A stretch of 64,000 bases of DNA, from assembly GCF_000389635.1 (NCBI RefSeq), contig NC_021182.1:4071925-4135924 (forward strand), written 5' to 3'. A model generated the notes under the pieces. That model ran no database searches and was not told the origin of the DNA. It was given only the letters and a program-made list of their open reading frames with translations. The translations under genes and the position numbers were made by a program. Shown here in pieces: positions 1-9,278 of this stretch (position 1 is the first letter of the stretch; the number at the start of each line of letters is the position of its first letter). Source of the stretch: Clostridium pasteurianum BC1 (lineage in GTDB: Bacteria > Bacillota > Clostridia > Clostridiales > Clostridiaceae).

Positions 1-30
1 CATAATTTAACTGTGCTCATTTTTATAAGC

Positions 31-59
31 TTGACAAAAATAATTAATAACTTCATAAT
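31..59 (+). promoter_or_regulatory. Sigma-A-type promoter upstream of the pucR-like gene
   Basis: The -35 box is TTGACA (31-36) and the -10 box is CATAAT (54-59), separated by exactly 17 bases. Transcription would begin near position 66, so repeat copy A1 (91-270) would be carried in the 5' leader of the regulator gene. Seen directly; activity is inferred. Confidence 0.6.
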
Positions 60-90
60 TTAATTATTGTATTCCTTTTCATTCATGCTT

Positions 91-270
91 TATCAATGAA
101 TCTCACTTAGTTGGAGTTTGTACTCCAACTTAAGTTTAGATGAATTATCCATGAACGTGTCGCTGTCATCTCCACCTTATAGAAAAGTAGAGAACCCAAA
201 TTTTAATTTGGTGTGAATCACTTTCACAGAGTGCGGTGGAGTGTTACAGCGACTAGTTATCGGATAAATA
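91..270 (+). repeat. Family A structured repeat, copy A1 (full length, one internal module)
   Basis: This is a complete copy of a repeat found nine times in the window. A 5' hairpin (TTGGAGT/ACTCCAA) is followed by ATTATCC, which pairs with GGATAA at the 3' end. A second helix, GTCGCTGT/ACAGCGAC, continues into CTCCACC/GGTGGAG. The loop holds one 48-base module (187-234) related to the three tandem modules of copy A6. The copy lies between a good promoter and the regulator's start codon, so it is probably transcribed as leader RNA. Confidence 0.8.
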
Positions 271-302
271 TTTAATTATACATTACTGAGGAAGTGATTA
301 TT

Positions 303-1931
303 TTGCAGATTATTTTAAATGAAGCTTTAAAACTACATCCACTTAATAAATCAAAGGTAATTGCAGGTTCTAATGGTTTAGAGCGTCCAATAGACCAATT
401 TGGAGTACTTGAAGCTCCAGATTCCTTTCATTTTGTAAAAAGAAATGAATTTCTTATGACTACAGGATACATGTTTAAGGACAATCCTGAACTTCAATAC
501 AAAATCGTAAAGGAATTATACAATAGAGGTGTTTGTGCTTTAGGAATTAAAAGAAATAGATATATAGATGAAATTTCACAGAAAACTATAGATTTTTGTA
601 ATACTCACAATTTCCCTCTAATGTATATTCCCAATGAATATGGATGGTATGATTTTTTTTCTCCTCTCCTCCATTTAATGCACATAACACAATTGGGAAC
701 AAATAAAGATATTTTAAATAAAATGACCACATTATCGGATACTATATTAAATAGTAATAGTTTTGACGAAATTGCTAACCACATATATAAAATTTTTAAT
801 ATACCCTGTTATATATATATAAATTACAATAATATATCTGCTAGCTATCCCCCCAAATCTCCTATATCAGAAGTATCAATAACAGAGTTAATTGAAAAAT
901 TTCAGAATACACAAAATAATCTTATAATAAATAATATTAAAAGAATTATTTTTGAAAACCAATCAATTTTATTTTGTTCTTTAAATCACAAAATGAGTTG
1001 TTATGGTTACATGTTTCTCTATGAAAAGAATGATGAACTTAAACCTGAAGATATATCTCTGTTACAATATATTGTGATTTGCGTTCAATCTTATGTAAAT
1101 AGATTTCTAAACTCTAATAGAAAATTTAGTCCAAGACAAAACAAATTTTTACTACAATTAGTTACTAATAAGATTATGGATAAAAACACTTTGTTATATA
1201 AATCTAATGAACTAAATATAGATTTATATAAGGACTATATAGTAATTGTATCTAAAAATCTACCTATATCTGAATATGAAGATTTAGATAAGGTTTACAC
1301 ATTTATTGAAAATAACATTAATCTTAAATATAAAGTATTAAGTGCCTTTGAGTTCAATGGAAACTACATTATATTTAATCCTGTAAACAAGAATATTTCT
1401 CCTATGGAAAATTATAAAAATACAAAATTAAAAATTATAAAAATTAAAAAGGAATTTGAAGATTTTTTCCATATAAATAATTTTAGTTTTGGAATAGGCA
1501 CATACCATACTTCCATAGATGGAATTAAGACAAGCTACAACGAAGCAGTAAGAGCATTTGATTCTTACAAAAAATTTTTTGATAATAACTTTATTATAAA
1601 TTTTAATGATCTTGGAATTTACTCTATATTGAGTAATCCTGGCATCAATAAAGACATCCAAAACTTTGCCAATAAATATATAGATCCCATAATGGTTTTT
1701 GACAAAAAAAATAATTCTGAATTACTTACAACTTTAAAAAATTTTTTTGAATGCCATAGAAGCTTTCGAAGTTGTGCAAAAGAAATGAACCTTCATCACA
1801 ATACCATAAGATATAGATTAAAACAGATAGAAGAATTGTGCTGTATAGATATAACTTCAGAAAACGATTTATTAGAACTGGAGCTTTCATTAAAGCTTTT
1901 ACCATTTATAAATAAATCTATTACTGACTAA
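303..1931 (+). CDS. PucR-family transcriptional regulator
   Basis: About 542 residues. Three parts are visible. The N-terminal part (about 1-120) resembles the PucR sensor domain (NEFLMTTGY, ALGIKR). The middle is a CdaR-type GGDEF-like region. The C-terminal helix-turn-helix (about 490-540) has the family pattern SCAKEMNLHHNTIRYRLKQI. PucR-type regulators usually control purine, amino-acid or sugar-acid catabolism. The TTG at 303 is chosen because GAGGAAGTGAT lies at a normal distance; the GTG at 294 would overlap that site. The gene converges on the catabolic cluster at 2288-8944, which it may control, but this is only inferred. A family A repeat fills its leader. Confidence 0.85.
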   Translation: MQIILNEALKLHPLNKSKVIAGSNGLERPIDQFGVLEAPDSFHFVKRNEFLMTTGYMFKDNPELQYKIVKELYNRGVCALGIKRNRYIDEISQKTIDFCNTHNFPLMYIPNEYGWYDFFSPLLHLMHITQLGTNKDILNKMTTLSDTILNSNSFDEIANHIYKIFNIPCYIYINYNNISASYPPKSPISEVSITELIEKFQNTQNNLIINNIKRIIFENQSILFCSLNHKMSCYGYMFLYEKNDELKPEDISLLQYIVICVQSYVNRFLNSNRKFSPRQNKFLLQLVTNKIMDKNTLLYKSNELNIDLYKDYIVIVSKNLPISEYEDLDKVYTFIENNINLKYKVLSAFEFNGNYIIFNPVNKNISPMENYKNTKLKIIKIKKEFEDFFHINNFSFGIGTYHTSIDGIKTSYNEAVRAFDSYKKFFDNNFIINFNDLGIYSILSNPGINKDIQNFANKYIDPIMVFDKKNNSELLTTLKNFFECHRSFRSCAKEMNLHHNTIRYRLKQIEELCCIDITSENDLLELELSLKLLPFINKSITD

Positions 1932-1949
1932 ATAATTATAAATTAAAAT

Positions 1950-1993
1950 ACACCTGTATTACAAATTATACACAAAATATATAATACAGATGT
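1950..1993. terminator. Hairpin between convergent genes
   Basis: Inverted repeat of 12 bases on each side with one mismatch (ACACCTGTATTA and TAATACAGATGT) just after the regulator stop codon. There is no strong T-run. A second hairpin (GCATG..CATGC) lies at 2079-2121. The rest of the 1932-2287 gap is AT-rich with nothing recognisable. It probably terminates the converging transcripts. Confidence 0.4.
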
Positions 1994-2287
1994 ACATAAA
2001 TATATATAACATATTCTAAAAGTAGTTATTTATACCAAAACACTATTCATAGAATAATTTCAGTAGCAAATGTAAATAGCATGTCAAAAACGACCATTTT
2101 ATAAGGACGTTCTTGGCATGCAGTACACTTATAACTATATTTTAATAAAGACATGAAAGGCTATTTACAAAAAAACTTTATCATTTTCTTATTGATTTGT
2201 CTCCATGTCTTATACTTAAATTTGATAATACATATCTCCAAAACTTTTCCGATGGAGTATATACTACCTATATTACAAAAATTTATA

Positions 2288-3721
2288 TTAATTAAAAATG
2301 TTCTTTAATATATAACTCTTTACATTGCTCATTTCTTCTAGAGTATATTGGACTCCCTCTCTTCCTATACCAGTCATTTTAGTTCCACCAAAAGCCATAT
2401 CTGTATGTCTATAGTTTCCTGTTCCATTTATTACAACATTTCCCACTTGGATTTTTGACGCTATATTTATAGCTGTTTTGGTATTCTTAGTTACAATTCC
2501 ACAATGAAGACCATATATAGGTGCATTTGCTATTTCAATAGCCTCTTCTTCAGTGTCAAAACCAATTATAGGTATTGCCGGCCCAAATATCTCCATATCT
2601 TTAGCTATATCCATATCTGGTGTTACATCTACCAATACAGCAGGTTCAAAAAAGGCTTTGTTTCTAGTTCCTCCGTATACACATTTTGCACCCTGCTCAA
2701 TTGTATGTTTAACTTGTTTTTCAATATCTATAGCTGCTCTTTCACTTATCAAACATCCTATATCTGTGCTGTAGTCAGCTGGATTTCCTCTTTTTACTTT
2801 TTCAAGTCTTTTTATAAGTTTCTCTGTAAACTCTTCCTTAACTTTATTACTAATAATTACTCTCTTTGTGGCACAGCAAGTCTGTCCAGTATTTGTTATT
2901 CTCCCAAGGATAGTTTCCTCTACTGCAAAATCTATGTCTGCATCCTCCAATACTATCATGGCATCGTTTCCACCCAGCTCTAAAAATACATTATGGAGAT
3001 ATTTTGATGATCTTTCAGCTACTTCAATACCAACCTCAGTACTTCCTGTTAAGCTAACAGCATTTATATTATGACTCTCTATAAGGTGATTTCCTACTAC
3101 AGAACCTCTTCCCGTTACTATTTGCGCTGCACCTTTAGGTACCCCTGCCTCTAATAAAAGCTCCACAAGCCTTATAGCTGTCAGAGGATTATCCGTAGCT
3201 GGCTTTATAATAACTGCATTTCCCATTACAAGAGCCGGTGCTACTTTATGAAAGAATAATTCCACGGGATAATTAAATGGTACTATGCAGGCAATTACTC
3301 CTAAGGGTTCTCTTCTTGTAAATATTAAATCTTTACCACATTCTGATTGACAATCAGGCATTACTTCACCACATAGGTGATTGGCTCTTTCGATAAAGCC
3401 TGTAAATATTTTTGCGGCTGTACCTACTTCTCCTTCACATTCCTTTATTATTTTACCAGTTTCACTACATTCTAATTTTGATAGTTCTGATTTGTGTTCT
3501 TCCAGCAATTTAACATATTTTTTAAGTATTGTAGATCGTTCATATAACGGTGTCTGTCCCCAAACCTTCTTACCACCTTGAGCAGCTTGTATAGCTTTTT
3601 GTATATCTTCCGGTGTGGCACTTGGTACAGTATCCAAAACTTCTTGTGTAGCAGGATTTAAAACCTGTATTACCTTTTCATCACTTGAATTAACCTTTTC
3701 CCCATTAATAATCATCTTCAT
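2288..3721 (-). CDS. NAD(P)-dependent aldehyde dehydrogenase
   Basis: 477 residues, the full length for the ALDH superfamily. The cofactor-binding region (VPFNYPVE, IIKPATDNP, LTGSTEVG), the general-base motif FLELGGND and the catalytic cysteine motif NTGQTCC are all present. It oxidises an aldehyde to the acid; the substrate cannot be read from sequence. GGAGG lies upstream of the ATG. It is the last gene of the minus-strand cluster, 275 bases downstream of the epimerase gene, so it may have its own promoter. The cluster context suggests a short hydroxy- or sugar-derived aldehyde. Confidence 0.88.
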   Translation of the reverse strand: MKMIINGEKVNSSDEKVIQVLNPATQEVLDTVPSATPEDIQKAIQAAQGGKKVWGQTPLYERSTILKKYVKLLEEHKSELSKLECSETGKIIKECEGEVGTAAKIFTGFIERANHLCGEVMPDCQSECGKDLIFTRREPLGVIACIVPFNYPVELFFHKVAPALVMGNAVIIKPATDNPLTAIRLVELLLEAGVPKGAAQIVTGRGSVVGNHLIESHNINAVSLTGSTEVGIEVAERSSKYLHNVFLELGGNDAMIVLEDADIDFAVEETILGRITNTGQTCCATKRVIISNKVKEEFTEKLIKRLEKVKRGNPADYSTDIGCLISERAAIDIEKQVKHTIEQGAKCVYGGTRNKAFFEPAVLVDVTPDMDIAKDMEIFGPAIPIIGFDTEEEAIEIANAPIYGLHCGIVTKNTKTAINIASKIQVGNVVINGTGNYRHTDMAFGGTKMTGIGREGVQYTLEEMSNVKSYILKNIFN

Positions 3722-3996
3722 AATACAAACCTCCGTTTTTATTCAACTATTCTGAATTTTTAAACACCTTATCTCTTCCCTAATTAAAACCTTTTCAAAG
3801 ATTCCTAAAATATACTACTAAATTCTACAATTATTATTCTAATACTTTTTAATAGATTTTTATATGCAATTCTACAACTTTTAAAATTATTATACATTAT
3901 AAATTTATTATCAGTTTTAATGACCTTTAAATTTAATCTATATTAAGTAATCTTAGTATAAATAAAGCTATCTATATCTTTTAATTCCACGTTCAC

Positions 3997-4668
3997 CTAA
4001 ACTATACAGCTAGGATCAAGAATACTATGAAATTTATTTATATTTTCTTTTATATTACCACCATTAAAAATCCCTGAACCTATGACAATATTTGTAGCTC
4101 CACAATTTACTACTCCCATAATATTTTCAAAATTTATTCCACCATCTACCTGTATTTCAAAGTCGTACAGATTTTTATCTCTAATAACTCTTGTATCTAC
4201 AATTTTTTCTTTCATACAACTTATAAATTTTTGTCCACCAAATCCTGGTTCTACAGTCATAATAAGTACTTTGTTTACTAAATTAAAATCGTACCTTAAA
4301 TTATCAACATTAGTTGATGGATTCAACGCAACACCTGCTTTTATTCCAAAGCTTTTAATATGCTGTATTGTCTTATATAGATGATTACAAGCTTCTTCAT
4401 GCACTGTAATGCAATCTGCTCCAGCTTCAACAAAAGTTTCTATATATCTTTCTGCATTATTTATCATGAGATGCACATCTAGTTTCATATTAGTAATTCT
4501 ATTAATAGCTTTAATTTGATCTACTCCAAAAGCTAGATTAGATACAAAGTTTCCATCCATAACATCAATATGAATAGCTTTTATATTACTTTCTTCAAGT
4601 ATTCTTATATCTCTTTCCAAATTACAAAAATCTGCTGATAGCAATGAAGGATTTATTAATAAAGTCAT
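3997..4668 (-). CDS. Ribulose-phosphate 3-epimerase family protein
   Basis: 223 residues, a complete TIM-barrel of the Rpe/AlsE family. Metal and phosphate motifs are intact: HIDVMDGNFV, LDVHLMI, CITVHEEA, MTVEPGFGGQKF and QVDGGI. It interconverts ketose-phosphate epimers, classically D-ribulose 5-phosphate and D-xylulose 5-phosphate, in the cytoplasm. Because it sits with a split transketolase and a polyol-type dehydrogenase it is probably a pathway-specific paralog rather than the housekeeping enzyme. GGAGGGG precedes the ATG. A related phosphate such as allulose 6-phosphate is equally possible as substrate. Confidence 0.85.
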   Translation of the reverse strand: MTLLINPSLLSADFCNLERDIRILEESNIKAIHIDVMDGNFVSNLAFGVDQIKAINRITNMKLDVHLMINNAERYIETFVEAGADCITVHEEACNHLYKTIQHIKSFGIKAGVALNPSTNVDNLRYDFNLVNKVLIMTVEPGFGGQKFISCMKEKIVDTRVIRDKNLYDFEIQVDGGINFENIMGVVNCGATNIVIGSGIFNGGNIKENINKFHSILDPSCIV

Positions 4669-4797
4669 TATTTGTCCCCTCCATATGAACTAGTACACGT
4701 TCTTCGATAGACTATATTTACTAAGAACTCTGTTTATATAAATAAAGATTTTATAGTGTCTACTGTTTTCTGTGATGTTAGCCCATAATATTTTGAT

Positions 4798-4833
4798 ACT
4801 AGTAGTTATAATTATATAATTACAACTACTAGT
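4798..4833. other. Perfect 10-base inverted repeat
   Basis: ACTAGTAGTT is answered by AACTACTAGT across a 16-base AT loop, just downstream of the zinc dehydrogenase stop and upstream of the epimerase gene. No U-run follows on the minus strand, so it may be an operator or an RNA processing hairpin rather than a simple terminator. Confidence 0.45.
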
Positions 4834-4842
4834 AAGTTATTT

Positions 4843-5877
4843 CTATTTATCCATTTTCAATAAAACCTTAAAGTGATCTTTGTCATTTATAGAAAATTCC
4901 ATAGCCTCTTTTATATTCTCTATACTAAATTCATTAGTTATAAGTCTCTTTAATTTATCATTAAATACATTGTTAATAATGACATCCAATGCAGCTGCAA
5001 AATTTATTTGTGCATGTATTCTTACTCCTTCCATTTTTAGTTCTTTTAAAGTTATAGCTCCTGTATCTACATTATAATTTTTACTTGGGATGCCTATCAT
5101 CATTATAGTTCCACCTATTTTAGCAGCTTTAGTCATTAAATCTGCTCCTGCCTGAACTCCTGAAACTTCATAGACTATATCAAATCCCATATTATCAGTT
5201 AAATTCTTAATTTTTCCATCTACGTCATCTTTCAAAGGATTAATCATATCAAATCCCATATCCATATCTTCAGCAAATTTAATACGTTTTTCATTTATTT
5301 CACTTATAACCACTTTGGATGCACCGTTAAGTTTTGCAACCATAGCTATTAAGATACCTATAGGTCCTCCACCTATTATTAATGTTGTCTGACCTACCAT
5401 TAAATTACTTCTTCTAACATCATGCATAGCTACGGCTAAAGGTTCTACTAATGCTACAATTTTAGGATCTATATCTTCTGGTACTGCATAAACCTTTTTT
5501 AAAGGTACCTTTATATATTCTGCAAAGCATCCATTACTGTGAACACCAAATATATTTAAGTCTACACAAACATTATCTCTTCCCTGGATACATAATTCAC
5601 ATTTACCACAGCCAGTTAAAGGCTGTGCTGCAACTCTTTGCCCTATTTTAAAATCTATGGGTTTATCAGTATTAACCTTAGCTAATCTTCCTACAAATTC
5701 ATGACCCGGTATCAATGGTGGTTTAGCCTGCTTATGATGTCCTGAAAATATATGAACATCTGTGCCACAGATTCCAGCATATTCAACCTTTACTAGAGCC
5801 TCATCATATCCCAATTCTGGTTCTGGTACCTCTTTCATAACTATATTATTAAAATCTTCAATAACTGCTGCTTTCAT
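4843..5877 (-). CDS. Zinc-dependent medium-chain dehydrogenase (polyol/threonine dehydrogenase type)
   Basis: About 344 residues. Typical MDR features are a catalytic-zinc region (GICGTDVHIFSGHH, GHEFVGR), a structural zinc cluster (CGKCELCIQGRDNVC) and a nucleotide-binding turn (GGGPIGIL). Relatives oxidise secondary alcohols of polyols, butanediol or threonine with NAD. The ATG at 5877 is chosen because GGGGGT lies 8 bases upstream. The upstream transketolase subunit ends only about 15 bases before it, so the two are co-transcribed. A role in converting a polyol to a ketose for the transketolase fits the neighbours but is inference. Confidence 0.85.
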   Translation of the reverse strand: MKAAVIEDFNNIVMKEVPEPELGYDEALVKVEYAGICGTDVHIFSGHHKQAKPPLIPGHEFVGRLAKVNTDKPIDFKIGQRVAAQPLTGCGKCELCIQGRDNVCVDLNIFGVHSNGCFAEYIKVPLKKVYAVPEDIDPKIVALVEPLAVAMHDVRRSNLMVGQTTLIIGGGPIGILIAMVAKLNGASKVVISEINEKRIKFAEDMDMGFDMINPLKDDVDGKIKNLTDNMGFDIVYEVSGVQAGADLMTKAAKIGGTIMMIGIPSKNYNVDTGAITLKELKMEGVRIHAQINFAAALDVIINNVFNDKLKRLITNEFSIENIKEAMEFSINDKDHFKVLLKMDK

Positions 5878-5891
5878 ATAATTAACCCCCA

Positions 5892-6881
5892 TTATTTAAT
5901 ATTTTTTCTCTTTATAACTTTTTCTACTTGCTCCACTATATTAGAAAAATTCAATCCATATTTATCCTTCAAATAATCTACTGATCCAACTTCTCCATAA
6001 CAATCCGGCATTCCTATTCTCACCATAGGTACAGGTATATTTTCTCCCAGTACTTCTGCCACTGCTGATCCAAGACCATTTAATATATTGTGATTTTCAG
6101 CTGTTACAATAGCACCAGTCTCCCTTGCACTTTTTATAATAGCTTCTTTATCAATAGGTTTTACAGTAAACATATTAAGTACTCTAATAGATATACCTTT
6201 ATCCTTTAAAATTTTTGCTGCCTTTATAGCTTCAGCTACTAATAAACCTGATGCTATTACTGTAGCATCATTTCCCTCAGCTACTTCTACAGCCTTTCCT
6301 ATTTCAAAAGTTGATCCTTCTTCATATATTTTTGTGGAAGTTTTTCTTACAAGTCTTATATAGTACATTCCATATTTATCTTTAACTTGTCTTAAAATAT
6401 CCTTTAACATAGTAACATCTGTAGGCTCCATAACAGTCATTTCAGGGATACCCCTCATTATACCTAAATCTTCAAAGGTTTGATGTGTGCCTCCATTGTA
6501 AGCTGCTGTAATTCCAGGGTCACTCCCTACTATTCTTATATTTGCTTTTTGATATGATCCAGATATAGCAACTTGATCACAAGCTCTTCTTGACGCAAAA
6601 ACCCCAAAAGTATGTGCAAAAGGTATTTTCCCAGTTAAAGACAATCCACTAGCTACTCCTATCATGTTTGCTTCAGCTATACCTACATTGAAAGTTCTTT
6701 CCGGATACTTTTTAGCAAAAGGTTTCATACCCATAGATGACATCAAGTCTGCATCTAGGACTACTACTCTTTCATCCTTTTCTGCTAAATCTATAAGAGT
6801 TTCTGCATAAGCATCCCTCATAGCTTTTGAATCTGCTACATTTTCCTCTGCTAATATTATACTCATAGTCTTCATACTCAT
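5892..6881 (-). CDS. Transketolase, C-terminal subunit (split enzyme)
   Basis: About 329 residues, corresponding to the pyrimidine-binding and C-terminal domains of transketolase. Visible motifs include NVGIAEANMIGVASGL, TFGVFASRRACDQV and TAENHNILNGLG. With the next gene it forms a heteromeric two-subunit transketolase that moves a two-carbon ketol unit between sugars. The start at ATG 6881 fits the GGATGGTG site; the ORF can be opened four codons further upstream. The gap to the N-terminal subunit gene is about 14 bases. Split transketolases occur both in central metabolism and in dedicated sugar or sulfosugar pathways. Confidence 0.9.
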   Translation of the reverse strand: MSMKTMSIILAEENVADSKAMRDAYAETLIDLAEKDERVVVLDADLMSSMGMKPFAKKYPERTFNVGIAEANMIGVASGLSLTGKIPFAHTFGVFASRRACDQVAISGSYQKANIRIVGSDPGITAAYNGGTHQTFEDLGIMRGIPEMTVMEPTDVTMLKDILRQVKDKYGMYYIRLVRKTSTKIYEEGSTFEIGKAVEVAEGNDATVIASGLLVAEAIKAAKILKDKGISIRVLNMFTVKPIDKEAIIKSARETGAIVTAENHNILNGLGSAVAEVLGENIPVPMVRIGMPDCYGEVGSVDYLKDKYGLNFSNIVEQVEKVIKRKNIK

Positions 6882-6895
6882 AATTTTCACCATCC

Positions 6896-7744
6896 TTAAT
6901 TATTTATTAAAGTATTTAATTTTTTTTCTAATATTTTAATAGCTTCATTTCCCTGTTCCATTGATACATTTACATGATGATTATTTAAAGTATTTTCAGC
7001 AAAACTGCAGCCTTCACCTTTTCTTGTATTTAATATTATCATTGAAGGTTTCTCCTTTTGTTCCTTAGCTTTTTGAATTGCTTCCTCTATTTCTTCTACA
7101 TTTGAACCATCTATACTTAATGAGTACCAGCCAAAATTTTCAAATTTTTCACGCATATCTCCTAAATCATTTACATCCTTTGTATATCCATCTATTTGTT
7201 GTTTGTTATAATCTACAAATGCAATCAAATTACTAGTTCTCTTTTGAGCTGCATATAATGCTGCTTCCCATACTTGTCCCTCATCACACTCGCCATCACC
7301 TAATATTACATAAACATAGTTATCTTTTTTATCCAGTCTGTGTCCTAATGCAACTCCTATTGCTGCAGACAATCCCTGCCCTAAAGAACCTGTGGTTACA
7401 TCAATTCCTGGAGTTTTTGTTCTATCACAGTGACTAGGGAAATTTGTTCCATGTTGATTCAACGTTTTAAGCTCTTCTACTGGGAAAAAACCTCTTAAAG
7501 CCAAAGCAGAGTATACTGCTGGTCCTGCATGTCCTTTAGAGCATATAAACCAATCTCGATTCTCCATTTTAGGATTTTTAGGATCAATTTTCATGACATC
7601 ACCATATAAAACTGATAACACATCACATATTGACATAGCCCCACCAATATGGCCAAAACCTCTTGTAGCAATTTGTCTTATAGTTTCTATTCTCATTCTT
7701 GTAGCAAAAATATTTAATTCTTTAACTTTATTTTTAACTAACAT
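6896..7744 (-). CDS. Transketolase, N-terminal (thiamine diphosphate-binding) subunit
   Basis: 282 residues matching the PP domain of transketolase: GFGHIGGAMS, CSKGHAGPAVYSAL, TGSLGQGLSAAIG, and the ThDP/metal motif GDGECDEGQ with the later asparagine in VDYNKQQIDG. It cannot act alone and pairs with the adjacent C-terminal subunit. A strong AAGGGGTGA site precedes the ATG. It lies 72 bases downstream of the iron alcohol dehydrogenase gene in the same operon. Confidence 0.9.
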   Translation of the reverse strand: MLVKNKVKELNIFATRMRIETIRQIATRGFGHIGGAMSICDVLSVLYGDVMKIDPKNPKMENRDWFICSKGHAGPAVYSALALRGFFPVEELKTLNQHGTNFPSHCDRTKTPGIDVTTGSLGQGLSAAIGVALGHRLDKKDNYVYVILGDGECDEGQVWEAALYAAQKRTSNLIAFVDYNKQQIDGYTKDVNDLGDMREKFENFGWYSLSIDGSNVEEIEEAIQKAKEQKEKPSMIILNTRKGEGCSFAENTLNNHHVNVSMEQGNEAIKILEKKLNTLINN

Positions 7745-7816
7745 TTTTCTTCACCCCTTAATTTTTATATCATTCTTATTGAATTTATTATTATTATTTT
7801 AAAATTTGCTATTCTG

Positions 7817-8944
7817 TTAGAATAAATTTTTATATACAGAAGATACAATTTCCTTATCAAAAGGAACATAGTTGTTATTAAGTAATCTCTGTTGAGTTTC
7901 AATTACCAGTTTTGAAAAATCATCTATTTCATTTTGCTGCATACCGTATTTACTAAGCTTTTTCTTGTGTAAAAATCCCCCTAATATTTCATCTATTTTA
8001 TCGTATATTACCTCTGCATCCTCTTTAATATTTAAAATTTTTGAAATATAGGCATTTAATTCTTTGATTTTTCCTTTACTATTTATCTTATAATAAGTTC
8101 TTAAAACCTCTGTTAAAAATTGATAATTTGCTTCTCCATGTGCTACATGATATTTTCCACTTAGCGGATAGGATATAGCATGTACGGCGCCGACTCCTGT
8201 ATTACTAAAAGCTATTCCTGCATAATTGCTAGCTATGGCAAAATTATTCATAATTTCATTTCTGTAATCTTTACCTTTTTCAAGTATTTTTAAATATCCT
8301 TCTAATATAATTTTAATTGCTTCTAAACTATATAATTCTGTATAAGGATTAGATCTTGGTGCCAAATAAGATTCTATAGAATGTATTAAAGCATCAATAG
8401 AACTTGTTATAAATGGATTGAAAGGTAAGGTTTTTAATAATTCTGTTATTAATACAGCATCATCGGGATAAAGTTCTTCAATGGCTAATCCAAACTTTGT
8501 ATTTTTCTCCACAAAGCCTACTATTGAAATATTGGTAACCTCACTACCTGTTCCACAAGTAGTTGGAACAATAACCAGTTCCTTGTTTTTATTAAAAGGA
8601 ATTTTTTTTGTAAAGAGATCATATAAATTTATATCTTTAGATATATCTGAATGAGTCATTAATTTGGCTATATCAATTATAGTACCTCCTCCAACAGCTA
8701 TAACTCTTTTATAGTTGAACTTTTCAGCTTCTTCAAATATGGTCTTTACCATTTCATCTGTTGGTTCTCCAAGACCATGTTTATGGAGTATATAGTTACA
8801 TTTTAAATTTAATGGTTTAAATATGGGTTCATATAGAGAACCTAAAGTGAATACAAGATCCCCTTCACCTATATTAAATTCTTCAGCAAATTCTCTAAAT
8901 GCTTCAAAATTATGAATTTTGGGTTTACAGTTGAACAATAACAT
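7817..8944 (-). CDS. Iron-containing alcohol dehydrogenase, 4-hydroxybutyrate dehydrogenase-like
   Basis: About 375 residues. Group III ADH features: the NAD loop AVGGGTIIDIAK, VPTTCGTGSEVTN, and iron-ligand regions around SSIDALIHSIESY, GVGAVHAISYPL and KYHVAHGEANY. The pattern GLGEPTDEM and the overall sequence strongly resemble the 4-hydroxybutyrate dehydrogenases of clostridial succinate or GABA metabolism, as recalled from family knowledge. No other genes of that pathway are near, so the true substrate may be a related short hydroxyacid or aldehyde. The second ATG (8944) is 9 bases from GGGAG and is preferred to the ATG at 8950. It is the first gene of the cluster. Confidence 0.82.
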   Translation of the reverse strand: MLLFNCKPKIHNFEAFREFAEEFNIGEGDLVFTLGSLYEPIFKPLNLKCNYILHKHGLGEPTDEMVKTIFEEAEKFNYKRVIAVGGGTIIDIAKLMTHSDISKDINLYDLFTKKIPFNKNKELVIVPTTCGTGSEVTNISIVGFVEKNTKFGLAIEELYPDDAVLITELLKTLPFNPFITSSIDALIHSIESYLAPRSNPYTELYSLEAIKIILEGYLKILEKGKDYRNEIMNNFAIASNYAGIAFSNTGVGAVHAISYPLSGKYHVAHGEANYQFLTEVLRTYYKINSKGKIKELNAYISKILNIKEDAEVIYDKIDEILGGFLHKKKLSKYGMQQNEIDDFSKLVIETQQRLLNNNYVPFDKEIVSSVYKNLF

Positions 8945-9011
8945 AAACATCTTCTCCCTTGTTTTGTTTTCAATTGATATATCTCTTTATGTAAATAATT
9001 ATATTACCTGC

Positions 9012-9025
9012 TAGATACGTTTACA
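9012..9025 (-). promoter_or_regulatory. Possible cre (CcpA) site upstream of the catabolic cluster
   Basis: On the minus strand TGTAAACGTATCTA matches the cre consensus with two mismatches and contains the core TGTAAACG. It sits about 70 bases upstream of the first cluster gene, a sensible place for carbon catabolite control. The rest of 8951-9278 is AT-rich with no convincing -35/-10 pair. This is a tentative call. Confidence 0.3.
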
Positions 9026-9278
9026 TCGGACAATAATATAATATTAATGATTTTTTATTGTACGAATGTTCATATTCTAAATATTTTACATTAAAAGGTT
9101 TAGTTATTATATCTATCTTGATTACACTATTTTCATATCCTATCTCTTAAGCCCAAAATAAACTCGTGCAATTGGTTTTAAATTAGATATATATCTGTAG
9201 ATATCCTATAAAAAATATATCCTCTTTATTTTCAAATTTTGTAAATCTATATTATAATTTAAAATTAAATAAAAAAAT

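Noticed and set aside
2504-2983. 159-codon plus-strand frame inside the aldehyde dehydrogenase gene
   Set aside because: It is antisense to a clearly conserved enzyme gene and is rich in Cys, Phe and Ser as expected for a shadow frame.
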